A stretch of 25,708 nucleotides of DNA from Chara braunii (lineage: Eukaryota > Streptophyta > Charophyceae > Charales > Characeae): assembly GCA_003427395.1 (NCBI GenBank), contig BFEA01000410.1:275489-301196 (forward strand), written 5' to 3'. Both the position numbers and the translations under genes were made by a program. Below the pieces are notes generated by a model. That model saw only the letters and a list, made by a program, of their open reading frames with translations. It searched no databases and had not been told where the DNA came from. Of the stretch, positions 9,021 to 18,868 are shown piece after piece. The stretch's first letter is position 1; every line of letters starts with the position of its first letter.

Positions 9021-9640
9021 GGCAATAGAGCGAGGGAGCGTACGATGGAAGAAAAAAAGCAGTGGAGAGTCCCTATACACTTTCCCCTTTGGTTATTGGC
9101 CACGTCCAACTTCAGGATTTCAACCGGTTACCGGAACCGGTGGGTGCTGGTCCCGCTACTAAGTTTTGTTTCGTGGGTACTCTTGGGGCCAAAGTGGTTG
9201 GAAGAGGTGAGAATCGGGGTGGCAAAGTACGGCGAGCCTTTGGGCGAACTGGCTCGGTAATTACTAAAGCATGTATGGTGACTTGATCCAACAATCGAGT
9301 TTTTATTTGATTTTGCGCTTGGGGCTGTCGGACTGAGCACTGCTTCGATCAGAGTGGAGGGGGTCGAAGAGACAAAAGAGTAGCGACAACTCCATAGTTG
9401 ACGACGACGACGATTGAGGAAGACGGGCTTGCTCATTCCATGACGGGAATAGGGCGCGGCAAAAGTGACCTTGGAGGCTTTCAATAAAAGTGAGCCTCAT
9501 GGACAGGCTGGAAGTGGTGATGGATGAGCACAGGGGAAGTTAGAGGGGACGAGTGCGGGAGTAGGTAGTCGGACTTACCTGGCGCCAAGCCACCTACCCT
9601 TGCAAACCTGGGAGGTTAGGGAGGTTGAATGTACCAGGCC
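9021..9640. other. No gene recognised
   Basis: Overlapping short frames on both strands near 9045-9500 shadow each other and carry no domain signature. No repeat partner was found in the window. Confidence 0.35.
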
Positions 9641-10110
9641 ACATTTACGAGCGAGGTGTATTATGTGTTAACAGGGCGGAGCAAGGGATTGTTAGGGGGA
9701 GCAAAGTCGAGCAGTAGTGAAGGAAGGGAGACAGAGTAGGGATACGAAGGGAGAAAAAGGAGATGAAGGCGAGAGTTAGAAGGGAGTCAAAGGAAAAGAG
9801 AAAAGAGGGGGGGTGTTCCGAGCAACAAGGAAGAAGCCAGCCACGGAGACAACAAAAACGAAGGCGATGACCGAGGACTAACGAAGATGAAGGGGGAAAA
9901 GCACGAGAAAGGAGGAAGTTGTCCGCCAGTTTTTCGACGAATTTCAACAGAATAAAGTTTTTTTCTGTAAGTATTGGCGAGGGCGAGGCTAGGGATGGAG
10001 TCTGAACGGGTGTTGGATTAGCAGAGAAGGTATAAACGATAGAAGAGAGTCGGGAGGAGAGAGCTAAGGGAAATTGCGGAGGAAAGCCCCATTTCCTAAC
10101 GGATCTCAAC
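9641..10110. other. Purine-rich plus strand
   Basis: The plus strand is dominated by GGGAGA, GAAGGA and AAAGAG. The 168-codon minus-strand frame across it is Ser/Pro/Phe/Leu-rich, as expected of a C/T-rich strand, and shows no family features. I do not call it a gene. Confidence 0.45.
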
Positions 10111-10666
10111 AGGGAAAATGTTAGTTGGGGGTTTTGGTACATTCCAGACATATTGGATTTGCCAGATTTGCGAGTGAAACCCTAGTTTCGTCGTTATCAA
10201 CGTTACAGGCTCCACGCAGTGCAGTTTTTGATAAAATGGAGGAAAGCGATGTATTTTTCCATCTTTCGGTAGAAGATACATCCTTATCCTGCACATTTGG
10301 GGAGTGCCTCCGACCGGATCCGTCATCGTCATTCGACTATACATTTATCCTCTCCCATTCCAGGGTCGTGCTCGTCATCGCAACTTATTATCCTCTCCAA
10401 ATCTCGTTCATCACTTCGTAGTTGCGGAAGAAGTAGGTGGCGTTCGTTGTGATTGTGACCAATGTTCGTCTTAACTAATAACCATGATGCCTCGTGAGCA
10501 TGGCCGCCTGAAACTGCAGCTCCACCTCGGCTGACTTCCTTGCCCTATGCCTGTCGACTTATGTAGACCTGGCCAGGAGCTCTGACAGGCGCACCGAGTT
10601 AAGGAAGAAAGAGCGGAGCAACCGGGTGTCGGGGAAAGTAGATGGGGGAGAGAGGGGGCACGACGC
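10111..10666. other. No gene recognised upstream of LTR-like copy A
   Basis: Mixed sequence with short frames only. It ends in a GGGGGAGAGAGGGGG purine run and the tetramer ACGC (10663-10666), which is repeated just after the LTR-like element at 13306-13309. Confidence 0.4.
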
Positions 10667-12121
10667 TGTGACGCCCAACCTCACACCCGGCGCGACTTCC
10701 TAATCGAAGTGTGAGTGGGCTTGGAAGTGCGAAAAAGGGGTGTGCCAAGGATTTTTGGGAAAGTGGGAGGGTGGAGTCTCAGGTTGGAACTGAGATCTCC
10801 TGTGGCAAGTTTCAGAGATAGGAATGCAAGAGGATAGGCAAGGGTCGAAGTCTGTTTCTATGCTTCTGAGTGTGGGGCTACCACCTTTGCTGGTTCCGTC
10901 GTCTGGGTCGGACTCGTATTTGGTGCACGGTCGGGACCCTATGGCTTTCGCGCTGTCTAACCACTTGTTGGCGTTGTGCGTCGTTGGTCTCAGAATCTGA
11001 CACGGCTGGCCTTAGCCGAAGGCTGTGCGCCCGTCATTCTTCCTCCGAGTTAGTTTGCCGAATGAAACCAGAAGCTCGGTACTCACGGTCTTGCAAGCAC
11101 TCCGAGAACGGGGGTTGGGGCCAGTGCGGAGCGATTGTGCCCCAGGGGATAATGGTCGGCGAATGGAAGGGCAGTATGCGGTGATAGGGAGGGAAGTCGG
11201 TTTCCATAATAGTTACCCCGGGTTCCGCGATAAGGTGATACATGTATGAGTCGGGGAATTCCGGGTGGTGTGGAATGCGCTCTCGGGCTCGGTCGATGTC
11301 CCACTCACAGATACGTTCGTTTCCCATAGGGTATGGGAATTTGGGAAGTTCTCCCCTCGGTCGTGCAGACACACACGCGCTCCCAATACTCCCAGAATTC
11401 TGGACCCCTCAAACACGCGCGGTCAATAATACGAAAAGCGAGTTCAATATTCATGCTATGGGGTGGGGCGGAAACTCAATCATTCGAACAGTTGGACCGA
11501 GCACAGGCGTTGCAGACACGCGTGTAGGCCACATGCGTCTGATCGGGCTTACACGTGTGTGCACAAGGCCTGCCCTTCGGGCCGATGGACAGAGACCAAT
11601 AACCCGCGTCTCAGCCGCGCCGACCCATTAACCGAGGGTGGATAGTCCTATCGTGAGGCAGACATCTGATCACCTAGCATGCCTATTTAATTTCGACAGA
11701 CAAATACCCATCGTCCACACGTCTAGTTTCATGGATATATAAACAAAAAAAAGGTGACAATCGTTCATGCATCGAGATCATACAAAATTCGATCATAGGC
11801 AATTAACCAATCAATGTGGTCCATCCATATAGGGGGAAAGACAAAGTGGGAAAAGCAATCATGCATCAATTTGTAGAGGCAAACAAAGAAAAGATTTGAG
11901 ATGTCGATCGATGTCGGGGATCGATCAATTAGATCCATCAACTTAAGAGGTCAGAGTATGGGAGGGGAAGAAAAAGCATACACGTCAACAAAAAAGAGCA
12001 AATGACAAGTATGAATGCCAATCCAGAAGGAAAAAGCGGGCCGGCTTGCGCTACATACCAAAATCGCTCAAAAGGAAACAAGAAGAATCAAAATGGCTTA
12101 GAGAGGTAGAAGGAGTAGCTC

Positions 12122-12227
12122 NNNNNNNNNNNNNNNNNNNNNNNNNNNNNNNNNNNNNNNNNNNNNNNNNNNNNNNNNNNNNNNNNNNNNNNNNNNNNNN
12201 NNNNNNNNNNNNNNNNNNNNNNNNNNN
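12122..12227. other. Assembly gap (106 N)
   Basis: A run of unknown bases directly abutting the (CT)n tract inside LTR-like copy A. The gap probably reflects failure to assemble through the microsatellite, so true repeat length is unknown. Any frame across it is meaningless. Confidence 0.99.

Positions 12228-12302
<75 letters not shown>
12228..12302. repeat. (CT)n microsatellite inside LTR-like copy A
   Basis: Seventy-five bases of pure CT after the gap. The matching position in copy B also carries (CT)n, so the microsatellite predates the separation of the two copies. Confidence 0.97.
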
Positions 12303-12306
<4 letters not shown>

Positions 12307-13305
12307 CACCCCGATGTGGGCAGTCCGTCGCATCGAACCTACAAAGAGTTGTCACCCCGCTGAGTCCAAGCATGCCAGCCGGGTTGGCCCGTGTGCCACA
12401 GTCTGTCACGGCCCCCACGTCAACCCTGCATGCCCAGCACCAGCTCGTCAGATCGCCCAATTCTCTACTCACCTTTCACATCTCGCTCGTTAGCCGACCC
12501 TCTCGACCGCGCTAACTTCCAAAGTCTTAAAGAGGGAGTTCATCACGCTTAGGAAATTTATAGCATGCATGTGTGTGCGCGCGATACCCGAGATTGTGTC
12601 TGAGTATGGGGAAGGAGGAGGAAGGGAGTGTCTACGACTGCATGGCCAGGCCGAGGCATGGGGGACGTAGCCTCACTCCACACATCGATCCGTTCATGCA
12701 TGCGTTCAGGCCAATAGGACAAAGGAAGAAGTACGTGCGCACAGGGGCGCCACAAAAGATATCAAGAACGAGAGGATTACAGTTACAATTATGCCCGCCA
12801 AAACCAGAATTACAGTTACACCTAAGGGTTAAGGCGCGGAAAAATCATAGCGCAGATTCGAACGCGGCAAGGCGTGCGCCAGCAAGAAGCGTCGTGCATC
12901 AGAAATTGAGGTGCGCCTAAATTCCTAATCTAAATCCTAGTTGCAAAAAGAAATTTCAAACAAAGCAAATGCCGAGAACCCGCAGGGCCTCGACAACAGT
13001 TAAAAATTCAAAAAAATTCTCCCGTGCGACAATGGCGCCAAAAACTCCCCGTTCCCAAAGCAGAACAAGAAAGAAGTTATGGCAACAGTTATTCGTCGTG
13101 CTGGCTAAGGCGCGATCAACTGCCAACCGTCACGGACTCAGGTCAGCTCCCCCCCCCCAGTTTTTCCCAAAGGACGCGAAAGCACAAGGACGCGTAAAGT
13201 GAGGTCATCCACGCAATTCATCAGGCCATCTCGACTCAACCCGTCTCAACCCCTGACGTAGCCTTGCACAGAAGATCTCGTGGTTGCAAAAAGTAGTTTG
13301 TCACA

Positions 13306-14699
13306 ACGCTTCTCTATGGCATTCGGGCGTGGGTCTCAATTGTGAACTTAGTTTTGGGGCAATTGTTTTCGTGGCACCCGTGTTTGATGGTGATGAACCC
13401 TCCCGTGTTCTAGCAGAAGATTCATTCTCATTTCGCAGCATTTGGTGAGCAGTGGAGCTGGTTTCTTATTGCAGTCGGAATTGCTTATGACAGAGTCGCT
13501 GTCTCACCTGAAGCTGCTATTGTGTCCACTGTAACTCTACCTCCCGTCGTTGACAAGTGGCCGCCGACCATAAGCAGAGAACTGTTGCTGACCAGCAACC
13601 TGTGGATGATGATAAGCCAAGTGCTGCTACCTTTTCCGACCGAAGTGACCGGCTGGTCTAGGTTTTGCGCAGAAAGTGGTTATTGGTTATTGGCTAGTTG
13701 GCACAGTCATCTTGCCCCGGACTGCTAGTACACCTCTGACTGTTACGTTGTCTGCTACAGTCCACGTGCTTTGAGAGTATGCAGTTCGTGGGGACCAGGC
13801 ACTAAGGTTTCCACTATTGAGACATTGCCTTACATATTTGTTATTTCGTCTTTAGGTGTCATACCACGGGCTGTGGTTTTAATCGAGTCTATGTGGTCGT
13901 GCTATTGGCGTTGTAGCAAAGGCCTAAGCATAGACCTTCGAGCGTTTTAGTAAGTTGCCCGAAGAGACATGAAGCTAGCTTTTTAAGGCTACTGAAGATA
14001 AGATTGAGCCACCGTTTGTTGATTATGCTTTGGGGATGAAGGTTGGTTGGTCTTATGCTGCGTAACTAGTGTCATTTCTGTAGTAAAATGGAAGTATTAT
14101 GAAGGTGATTGTGGTTGGGTTCTTGGCGGTGACAGCAGCCTCCCAATTGACGATTAAAAAGCCATCCTTTGACCAGCAGGGATACATAGGCAGCATTACA
14201 AATTGGTTGAGGTGAGCCGCTGAGAGCTATTAGCAGGAGTATTGGTGAATCAACGTGGCCTCAAGTGGTTGATTAGTGGTGGCCATCATCACCTGGCACA
14301 CGTGGGTGACTAGAGAGATCGGGTTGATTTTAGAAGATCGGGTGTTGGTCAGGAGATTGTTGATCGACACTTGACTACGCGGGCTATGGGGTCGTGGCCT
14401 ACCATTAATTTGAGGAGAAAGGTCCAATTGCTGGAACAGGCGGCTATATTAAGATCCGTGGACTTGTTTTGCAGCAGCTACTTGGATTGGATCTCCCCCT
14501 TGGCATAGACTTGCTGCTGCAGGTTGTAGTCGACACAAGGTTGACTTTTGGGGTTTGGTTGTACCTCCGTTGCTCACGCTGTTGCTCAAGCTGTTGAAGG
14601 CCCTTTCGTGAGTGCTTGAGTGCACCCCTCCTTGTATTTTGAGCGTCCGAGAGTTCTCCTCTCTTTCTAGAGCTCTCATATTATCTTTGTGAGGCTTCT
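13306..14699. other. No gene recognised between LTR-like copy A and SINE 1
   Basis: About 1.4 kb with short frames only and no domain match. Directly after copy A there is no sequence complementary to a tRNA 3' end of the usual initiator-Met type, which argues that this is not the start of a retrotransposon interior. Confidence 0.4.
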
Positions 14700-14920
14700 T
14701 GAGAGGAGGACAGTTGTTAGAGCAGCGGTTCGAAATGCACATTTTGGTATAAGGTTGCGGGTTCAAAACTTTGCAACCTTGCGCATGGACACCGGCAGGG
14801 CGTTAGAGTGACGCAAGGCTGGACACACACCCCCTTGGGATGACGCAGGTAAGTTATTATAGACACTGCTTGTGCACCACCCAAGGGGTAGCCCATGGAT
14901 GTTGTATGTTGGATTGGGCA
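14700..14920 (+). mobile_element. tRNA-derived SINE, copy 1
   Basis: It aligns with 21064-21275 over about 210 bp. Shared blocks in order are GTTAGAGCA/GC(C)GGTT, GAAATGC(A/G)CATT, GGTAT(A/G)AGGTTGCG(G/A)GTT, ACCGGCAGG, TTAGA(G/A)TGA, the CCCTTGGG region, GC(A/G)CACCACCCAAGGG and GTTGTATGT. The head has a damaged A box (GCTC is lost) and a B-box-like GGGTTCAAAAC. The tail lacks an obvious poly(A). Such elements are transcribed by Pol III from the internal promoter and moved by LINE enzymes. Confidence 0.7.
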
Positions 14921-15051
14921 ATGGTGGGGTATCCTGACGTTCTTGGTCTATGGGGTGGTCACGAGACTGCTGGGTGGCTTGTACAATCTGGTTTACACAT
15001 GATGGTCTGTGTTTGATACCAGATTATGACTTAGGGCTGCTCATCCTCCTA

Positions 15052-15065
15052 GTACGTAGTCAAGG
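15052..15065. repeat. LINE target-site duplication, left copy
   Basis: GTACGTAGTCAAGG, 14 bp, identical to 15874-15887 at the other end of the inserted LINE. Confidence 0.9.
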
Positions 15066-15873
15066 TTTTTTTTTTTATTATTAAATGGGGGCCCAGTGCC
15101 CAAGGGTCATATTTAGAACTTTGAATACATGACAGACACACGCCTCTTCCCATTAGGGCTGGAAGAGCCTCGGCCACTACTCCCATTAGAGACAGGTTCC
15201 CTATACAACAAGAATGAAGAATGAACTTAATGAAGATTTGGCACTTGAGCATTGATTGCTTCCCCGGGAGGGAAGGATTAACTCAGTCCCATGGACAATC
15301 GACCTCCGGCCCAGCGTCCCTTCTGATCAGATTGGCTCCTGTGCCTCTTCACCCTGAACGGGCGCCAGATATGCATGTCCACCTAGCACTTCCAATCTTA
15401 TTTTAAACCACACCAAACCAACTCATAGGCACTAAACACAAGGCTGATGGTGGAAAAGGATCTGGGAAGTCTGTGAGGGGTCTGAGAGGGATGGCTGGGT
15501 CCACCATAGTCCAATCTTGATAGACCAGGCGATAATCCCTTGAAAATCTTTCCTGCCCTCCTTCCGACATATCCTCTTTCAGTGCCCCCTTCCATATGAC
15601 GTTTCCCCGATACCTCCCTTGGGTGCCCCCTAGCCAGTTGTTACAGAATTGTTGAATATGCTTTTGAATTTCTACCTTAGTAAGTACTTGATTTTTTCCT
15701 TTACCTTGTCCCATTGAGCATTGATTTCAGTTTGAATTTGATGCTTTATCGAGTCCGTAAATTCTGGTCCGTCAATCCTAGCCTTTTCCATGTCATATGT
15801 GCAGCGTCGGTTCCAAAGAGCCCACAGGATTGCCCTTCTTCCTACCTTAGAAAGGTTGATAGTGAACTCGTCC
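15066..15873 (-). mobile_element. 5'-truncated LINE (non-LTR retrotransposon)
   Basis: An 808-bp minus-strand insertion. Its 3' end is the poly(A), seen as eleven T at 15066-15076 followed by ATTATTAAA. Its coding part reads in from the 5' break at 15873. A perfect 14-bp target-site duplication flanks it. 5' truncation, A-tail and a variable-length duplication are the hallmarks of target-primed reverse transcription. Between the coding remnant (15403-15872) and the tail lies a roughly 325-bp 3' untranslated region. It landed in the first unit of the ~222-bp tandem repeat, so it is younger than the array. Confidence 0.9.
15403..15872 (-). pseudogene. C-terminal end of a LINE ORF2-like protein, frameshifted
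   Basis: The first 66 codons (15872 to a stop at 15672) include GRRAILWALWNRRCTYDMEK and an amphipathic EINAQWDKVKEKIKYLL. A second frame (15714-15403) continues with QKHIQQFCNNWLGG. The W-A-L-W-x-x-R-C pattern resembles the stretch after the zinc-binding region at the C-terminus of plant LINE reverse transcriptases (zf-RVT), where W-x-x-W-x-x-R-N/C is usual. Endonuclease and RT domains are absent through 5' truncation. The overlap of two frames near 15690-15714 suggests a single-base indel. The family call is from motif memory only and is less certain than the insertion itself. Confidence 0.6.
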
Positions 15874-15887
15874 GTACGTAGTCAAGG
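15874..15887. repeat. LINE target-site duplication, right copy
   Basis: GTACGTAGTCAAGG, identical to 15052-15065. The tandem repeat resumes immediately after it. Confidence 0.9.
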
Positions 15888-16631
15888 GTTAACACGCATC
15901 ACAGTTTCTTAGTACGGGATGTCGGGGGTGTCAGGAGATACTGCAATCTACCGCGGGGCCGAAACGGGCTTCAAGGACATACGAGGGAACGGAGGATTGT
16001 CAGCTCTCACAGATTACCATAAAACACAGGGTTAATAGATTCTCCAAGGTCAATAGATACAATCCATGATTCACGACTTAGGGTTGGCTATCCTCCTAGT
16101 ACGTAGCTTAGGGTTGAGGCTGGCATAGCACTTCCTTAGTACAAGATGTCGAGGTGTCAGGAGATACTACCGTGGGGCCGGAACGGGCTCTAGGGATATA
16201 CGAGGGAATGGAGGATCCCCAACTCTCTCTACCATCAACACAATAGAACACTGTAGTAATACAACATAAGGATACGAGATTCGGTCCATAACTCAGGACT
16301 CAAGGTTGGCTATCCTCCTAGTACGTAGCATAGGGTTGAGGCTGGCATAGCAGTTCCTTAGTACGGAATGTCGGGAGTGTCAGGACATACTGCAACTTAC
16401 CGCGGGGTCTGAACGAGCTCCAGGGACACATGGGGGAACGGAGGATTCCCAACTCTATATCACCACCATACAATTGTGTTAGATGGAGTCACAGTGCACC
16501 CTCATGAAGACCTGTAGTACCACGTTCATACCTAACTCCCAAAGTCCCGATGCGATCAGGTTTGCACGGCATCTACTTCAGTCGGGGCTGAGCAGGGGGT
16601 AGGGGTCTCTACTTAGCCCAGGTACCTGCAA

Positions 16632-16755
16632 CTGCTGTCTGGTCAGGTCACCCCGCCAAGATGGAGATGGGTGATGGTCCTGGGTGGTTGACACTAGGGT
16701 AGAACAAGGGGGTGGGAGTGCGCTAGGGCAAAATGATGACAAGAAGGGTGGGTGG
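16632..16755 (+). repeat. Dispersed GGT-rich repeat, copy 1
   Basis: It shares an ordered set of blocks with 22052-22200: CTGCTGTCTGGT, GGTGATGGTCCTG(G/A)GTG, ACACT(A/G)(A/G)GGTAG and G(G/A)TGGGTGG-like. Copy 2 has an extra short internal duplication. The family is unknown. Confidence 0.5.
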
Positions 16756-17197
16756 GGTCTTCAAAGGGGTTCATCTGGACATCCGAGTGGCCAAGTATTG
16801 TGGGTGACTTCCATCTGTCTAACCTCTCACGTCTACAACAACTAGGGAGGAGGACAGGTAGGAGGGTCCTACCCTGACTCGACTGTAATTGAATTTTGAC
16901 TTTTCTTTGTTAGACCCTAGGAGCCCACGTGATTGCAAGAGTTTTTGTCGGGGTTCGGGCAGAGCCTTTGAGGCAAGGAACTTTGAGGTAGGCCGATGTG
17001 AGTTCGTTAGAATTCCTTCAACCCCTATTTTTCTTATCATCTACCTTCGTTTTGACTGGTTTGACGGTCATGTATATCCTTCTAACCTTTGCTCCGGAAG
17101 TTAATCAGAATAAGCAATCCCACTATGCTTGTTTAAGTCGTCTGCGTGCTCAAAAATTAATTTGACAAATTGCATATTTTATTTTGTTCGGTTAGGT
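16756..17197. other. No gene recognised
   Basis: Mixed sequence between the dispersed repeat and the W-x-E-S-T repeats. Two overlapping short frames on opposite strands (16819-17104) have no recognisable features. Confidence 0.35.
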
Positions 17198-17470
17198 GGT
17201 TGGATCAAGTCCACTGAGGATTCCTCGGTCCTTTGTCGTGTTGAGGCAAAAGGTTGGGTTGAGTCGATCGCTGACTCCTCAATCATCTTACGTTGTTTTG
17301 CTAAACCTAGACGATTGGGTTGAGTCCACTTTGGAGTCCCCAATCATCTTGTTTCCTGTTTTACTTTGTGTATCTAGGCGATTACATGGAGTCCACTGTG
17401 AATTCCTTACTCATTTGTCGTGTTCTTTATGAAATTGGCTCGAGACCACTGCAGATTCTCAATCTTGTAT
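17198..17470 (+). repeat. Five degenerate ~54-67-bp repeats encoding W-x-E-S-T-like peptides
   Basis: Units begin at 17198, 17252, 17313, 17380 and 17433 (periods 54, 61, 67 and 53). The core is GATTGGGTTGAGTCCACT. Translated from each unit's own start they give GWIKSTEDSSVL, GWVESIADSSII, DWVESTLESPII, DYMESTVNSLLI and NWLETTADSQSC. Units 1 and 2 share one frame; later units are shifted, so no single ORF spans them. The linkers are also related (CTTTGTCGTGTT, CTTACGTTGTTTT, TTTGTCGTGTTCTTT), which supports DNA-level tandem duplication. It may be a decayed repeat protein or a simple minisatellite. Confidence 0.65.
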
Positions 17471-17575
17471 GGACTGAATAAGCAAAACTCTGAAGTCATA
17501 ATCTTGCTAGCTCAAATACAGGATAGTTTAGTTTGGGAAGAGAACTTGAAGATGTTCAAGTTGATAAGCTGGTGT

Positions 17576-18115
17576 AAATTTGGGAGCTTCCTTCTTTAAT
17601 GTTGAAATAGGATGTCGTTCTACTACGTTTAATGAGTTAGTCAAAATCATGGGAGTCTGTGGGGTACAACTAGTTAAGTTTCCGTTTCCACTCGGGAGAA
17701 ATTTTGGAAACTTCCTCACTAGGGAAAGTGTTGCCGAAATTTTTGCTGCATTAAAAATAGTTAGTTTAATTTTATCTTATCTTTTTTAAAAATTTCTCTC
17801 CACATGTGGGTTCGTAAAAATTTTGGGAACGATGTGATGTCGAAATTTCTGTTGCATTAAAAAGACATAGTTTATTTTTAGTTTATCTCATTTTGAGTTT
17901 TTTTTAGATTATCTCCTTTTGAATTTATTTTCAGCTTCTCTCTTTTCGAGATTTCTCTCCAAATCTGCCTTAGTATAAAATTTGGGAGCGAAGTGCTACT
18001 GAATGTTCTGTTGTACCAAAAAAAAAGTTTTTTTCAACTTATCTCCTTTTAAGATTTCTCTCCAAATTTGGGTTAGTAAAAATTTTGGGAGAATTTTTTT
18101 TTAAGGAAGATGTTT
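17576..18115. repeat. AT-rich degenerate tandem repeats
   Basis: The core AAATTT(T)GGGA(A/G) recurs at about 17576, 17699, 17818, 17978 and 18078 (spacing 97-160). It is usually followed by a GAAAT..(T)CTGTTG(C/T)A-like block and preceded by GATTTCTCTCCA (17791, 17951, 18054). A smaller TTATCTC(A/C)TTTTGA subrepeat expands the third unit. No coding potential is seen. Confidence 0.65.
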
Positions 18116-18798
18116 TCGAAATTCTTACTAAACCCAAGAAGTTCGTGAAATTTTAATCATGATCTTAGGTTGAACTTTATTTATTGCCTTACTACATGCA
18201 AGCAGTCAATGAAATTCCAGTCATGATTTCTTACTTTCCATGCAGTAGATATTTTACTAACACACTTTCTTAGGGAAATAGTTGCCCGTTTTTTTTTTTT
18301 AATATTATGATTGGACGTTACCGTTAGATAGTTGAAAATGCGATACGGAATCAATCGCCGTTCACACGACAGGTGGTGCTCACTTTGGTTTTGTGATGCA
18401 AGTCAGCGCTAGGTGCAAGTACTTTTGGACGGTTTGGACTTCATCAACTTGTGTTATCGATTGATAGTAAGTCGGTTTACAACTCAACCTTCACCATCCA
18501 TAATGTTTGCGCCTAAATGTTTATGACCCTGTAGGTGAATGGCATCCCCTCGACAATATTTTCTCTCATAAACCTTTCCTAGAATGGCCATATAAGAGTC
18601 GTGTAAAATGCAATGGAAAAGGAATGCCATTGTTGGGTGGGGGTCAGAAAGAGGCGTGTGTACATGGTCGGGCAACATAAGGGTTCACCATGTTAGTGGC
18701 ATTGACATGTGAATTCAATTGGGTTTCATGTGCGTGCTGGTATGTATTGGAGCGAGGATTTGCTCCTTGATTGAGAGTCGTATGGATGGGTGAGCGCG
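18116..18798. other. No gene recognised
   Basis: AT-rich at first, with a T12 run at 18289-18300 that could be a minus-strand A-tail, though no flanking duplication was found. The remainder is unremarkable. Confidence 0.35.
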
Positions 18799-18868
18799 GG
18801 TGTGGGTGGCAAGATCCAACTGTAGCTGTGAGAGGTGTGGGTGGCAAGATCCAACTGTAGCTGTGAGA
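18799..18868. repeat. Exact 35-bp tandem duplication
   Basis: Two adjacent identical 35-bp units, 18799-18833 and 18834-18868, each starting GGTGTGGGTGGCAAGATCC and ending GCTGTGAGA. Complete identity amid decayed repeats points to a recent event, or to an assembly artefact. Confidence 0.95.

Larger units (their letters stand above)
10667..13305 (+). mobile_element. LTR-like repeat, copy A (probable solo LTR)
   Basis: This is a long repeat whose second copy lies at 22235-24558 in the same orientation. It begins TGTGACGCCC and ends TCACA, so the ends are TG...CA with a 5-bp terminal inverted repeat, typical of plant LTRs. ACGC flanks it on both sides (10663-10666 and 13306-13309), a possible 4-bp target-site duplication. 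Homology to copy B is visible at the start (CCAACCTCAC...CGCGACTTCCT...GGGGTGTGCCAAGG), in the middle, around an internal (CT)n, and at the end. Two TTACAGTTACA-type sites occur at 12777 and 12810. No gag or pol frame, primer-binding site or polypurine tract lies next to it. Alternatives are a terminal part of a larger non-autonomous element, or an unrelated repeat with TG...CA ends. Confidence 0.6.
15031..16468. repeat. ~222-225-bp tandem repeat, nearly three units, interrupted
   Basis: Units start at about 15031, 16078 and 16300 with (T/C)(T/A)AGG(G)...ATCCTCCTAGTACGTAG. Shared internal blocks are CTTAGTAC, GATGTCG, TGTCAGGA(G/C)ATACT, CGGGGCC/TCTGAACG and GAGGGAA(C/T)GGAGGAT. Unit 2 is 222 bp. 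Unit 1 is about 225 bp once the inserted LINE and one copy of its target-site duplication are removed. Unit 3 stops after about 170 bp. It contains no open frame and is satellite-like in style. Confidence 0.85.

Noticed and set aside
9645-10151. 168-codon minus-strand frame
   Set aside because: Its Ser/Pro/Phe/Leu composition follows from a purine-rich plus strand. There is no family motif, signal peptide or homologue that I recognise.
12046-12472. Frames crossing the N gap and (CT)n on both strands
   Set aside because: They depend on unknown bases and a dinucleotide repeat.
16078-16340. TTAGGGTT words as plant telomere repeat
   Set aside because: They occur once or twice per ~222-bp unit and are not in tandem. 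They are part of the satellite consensus.
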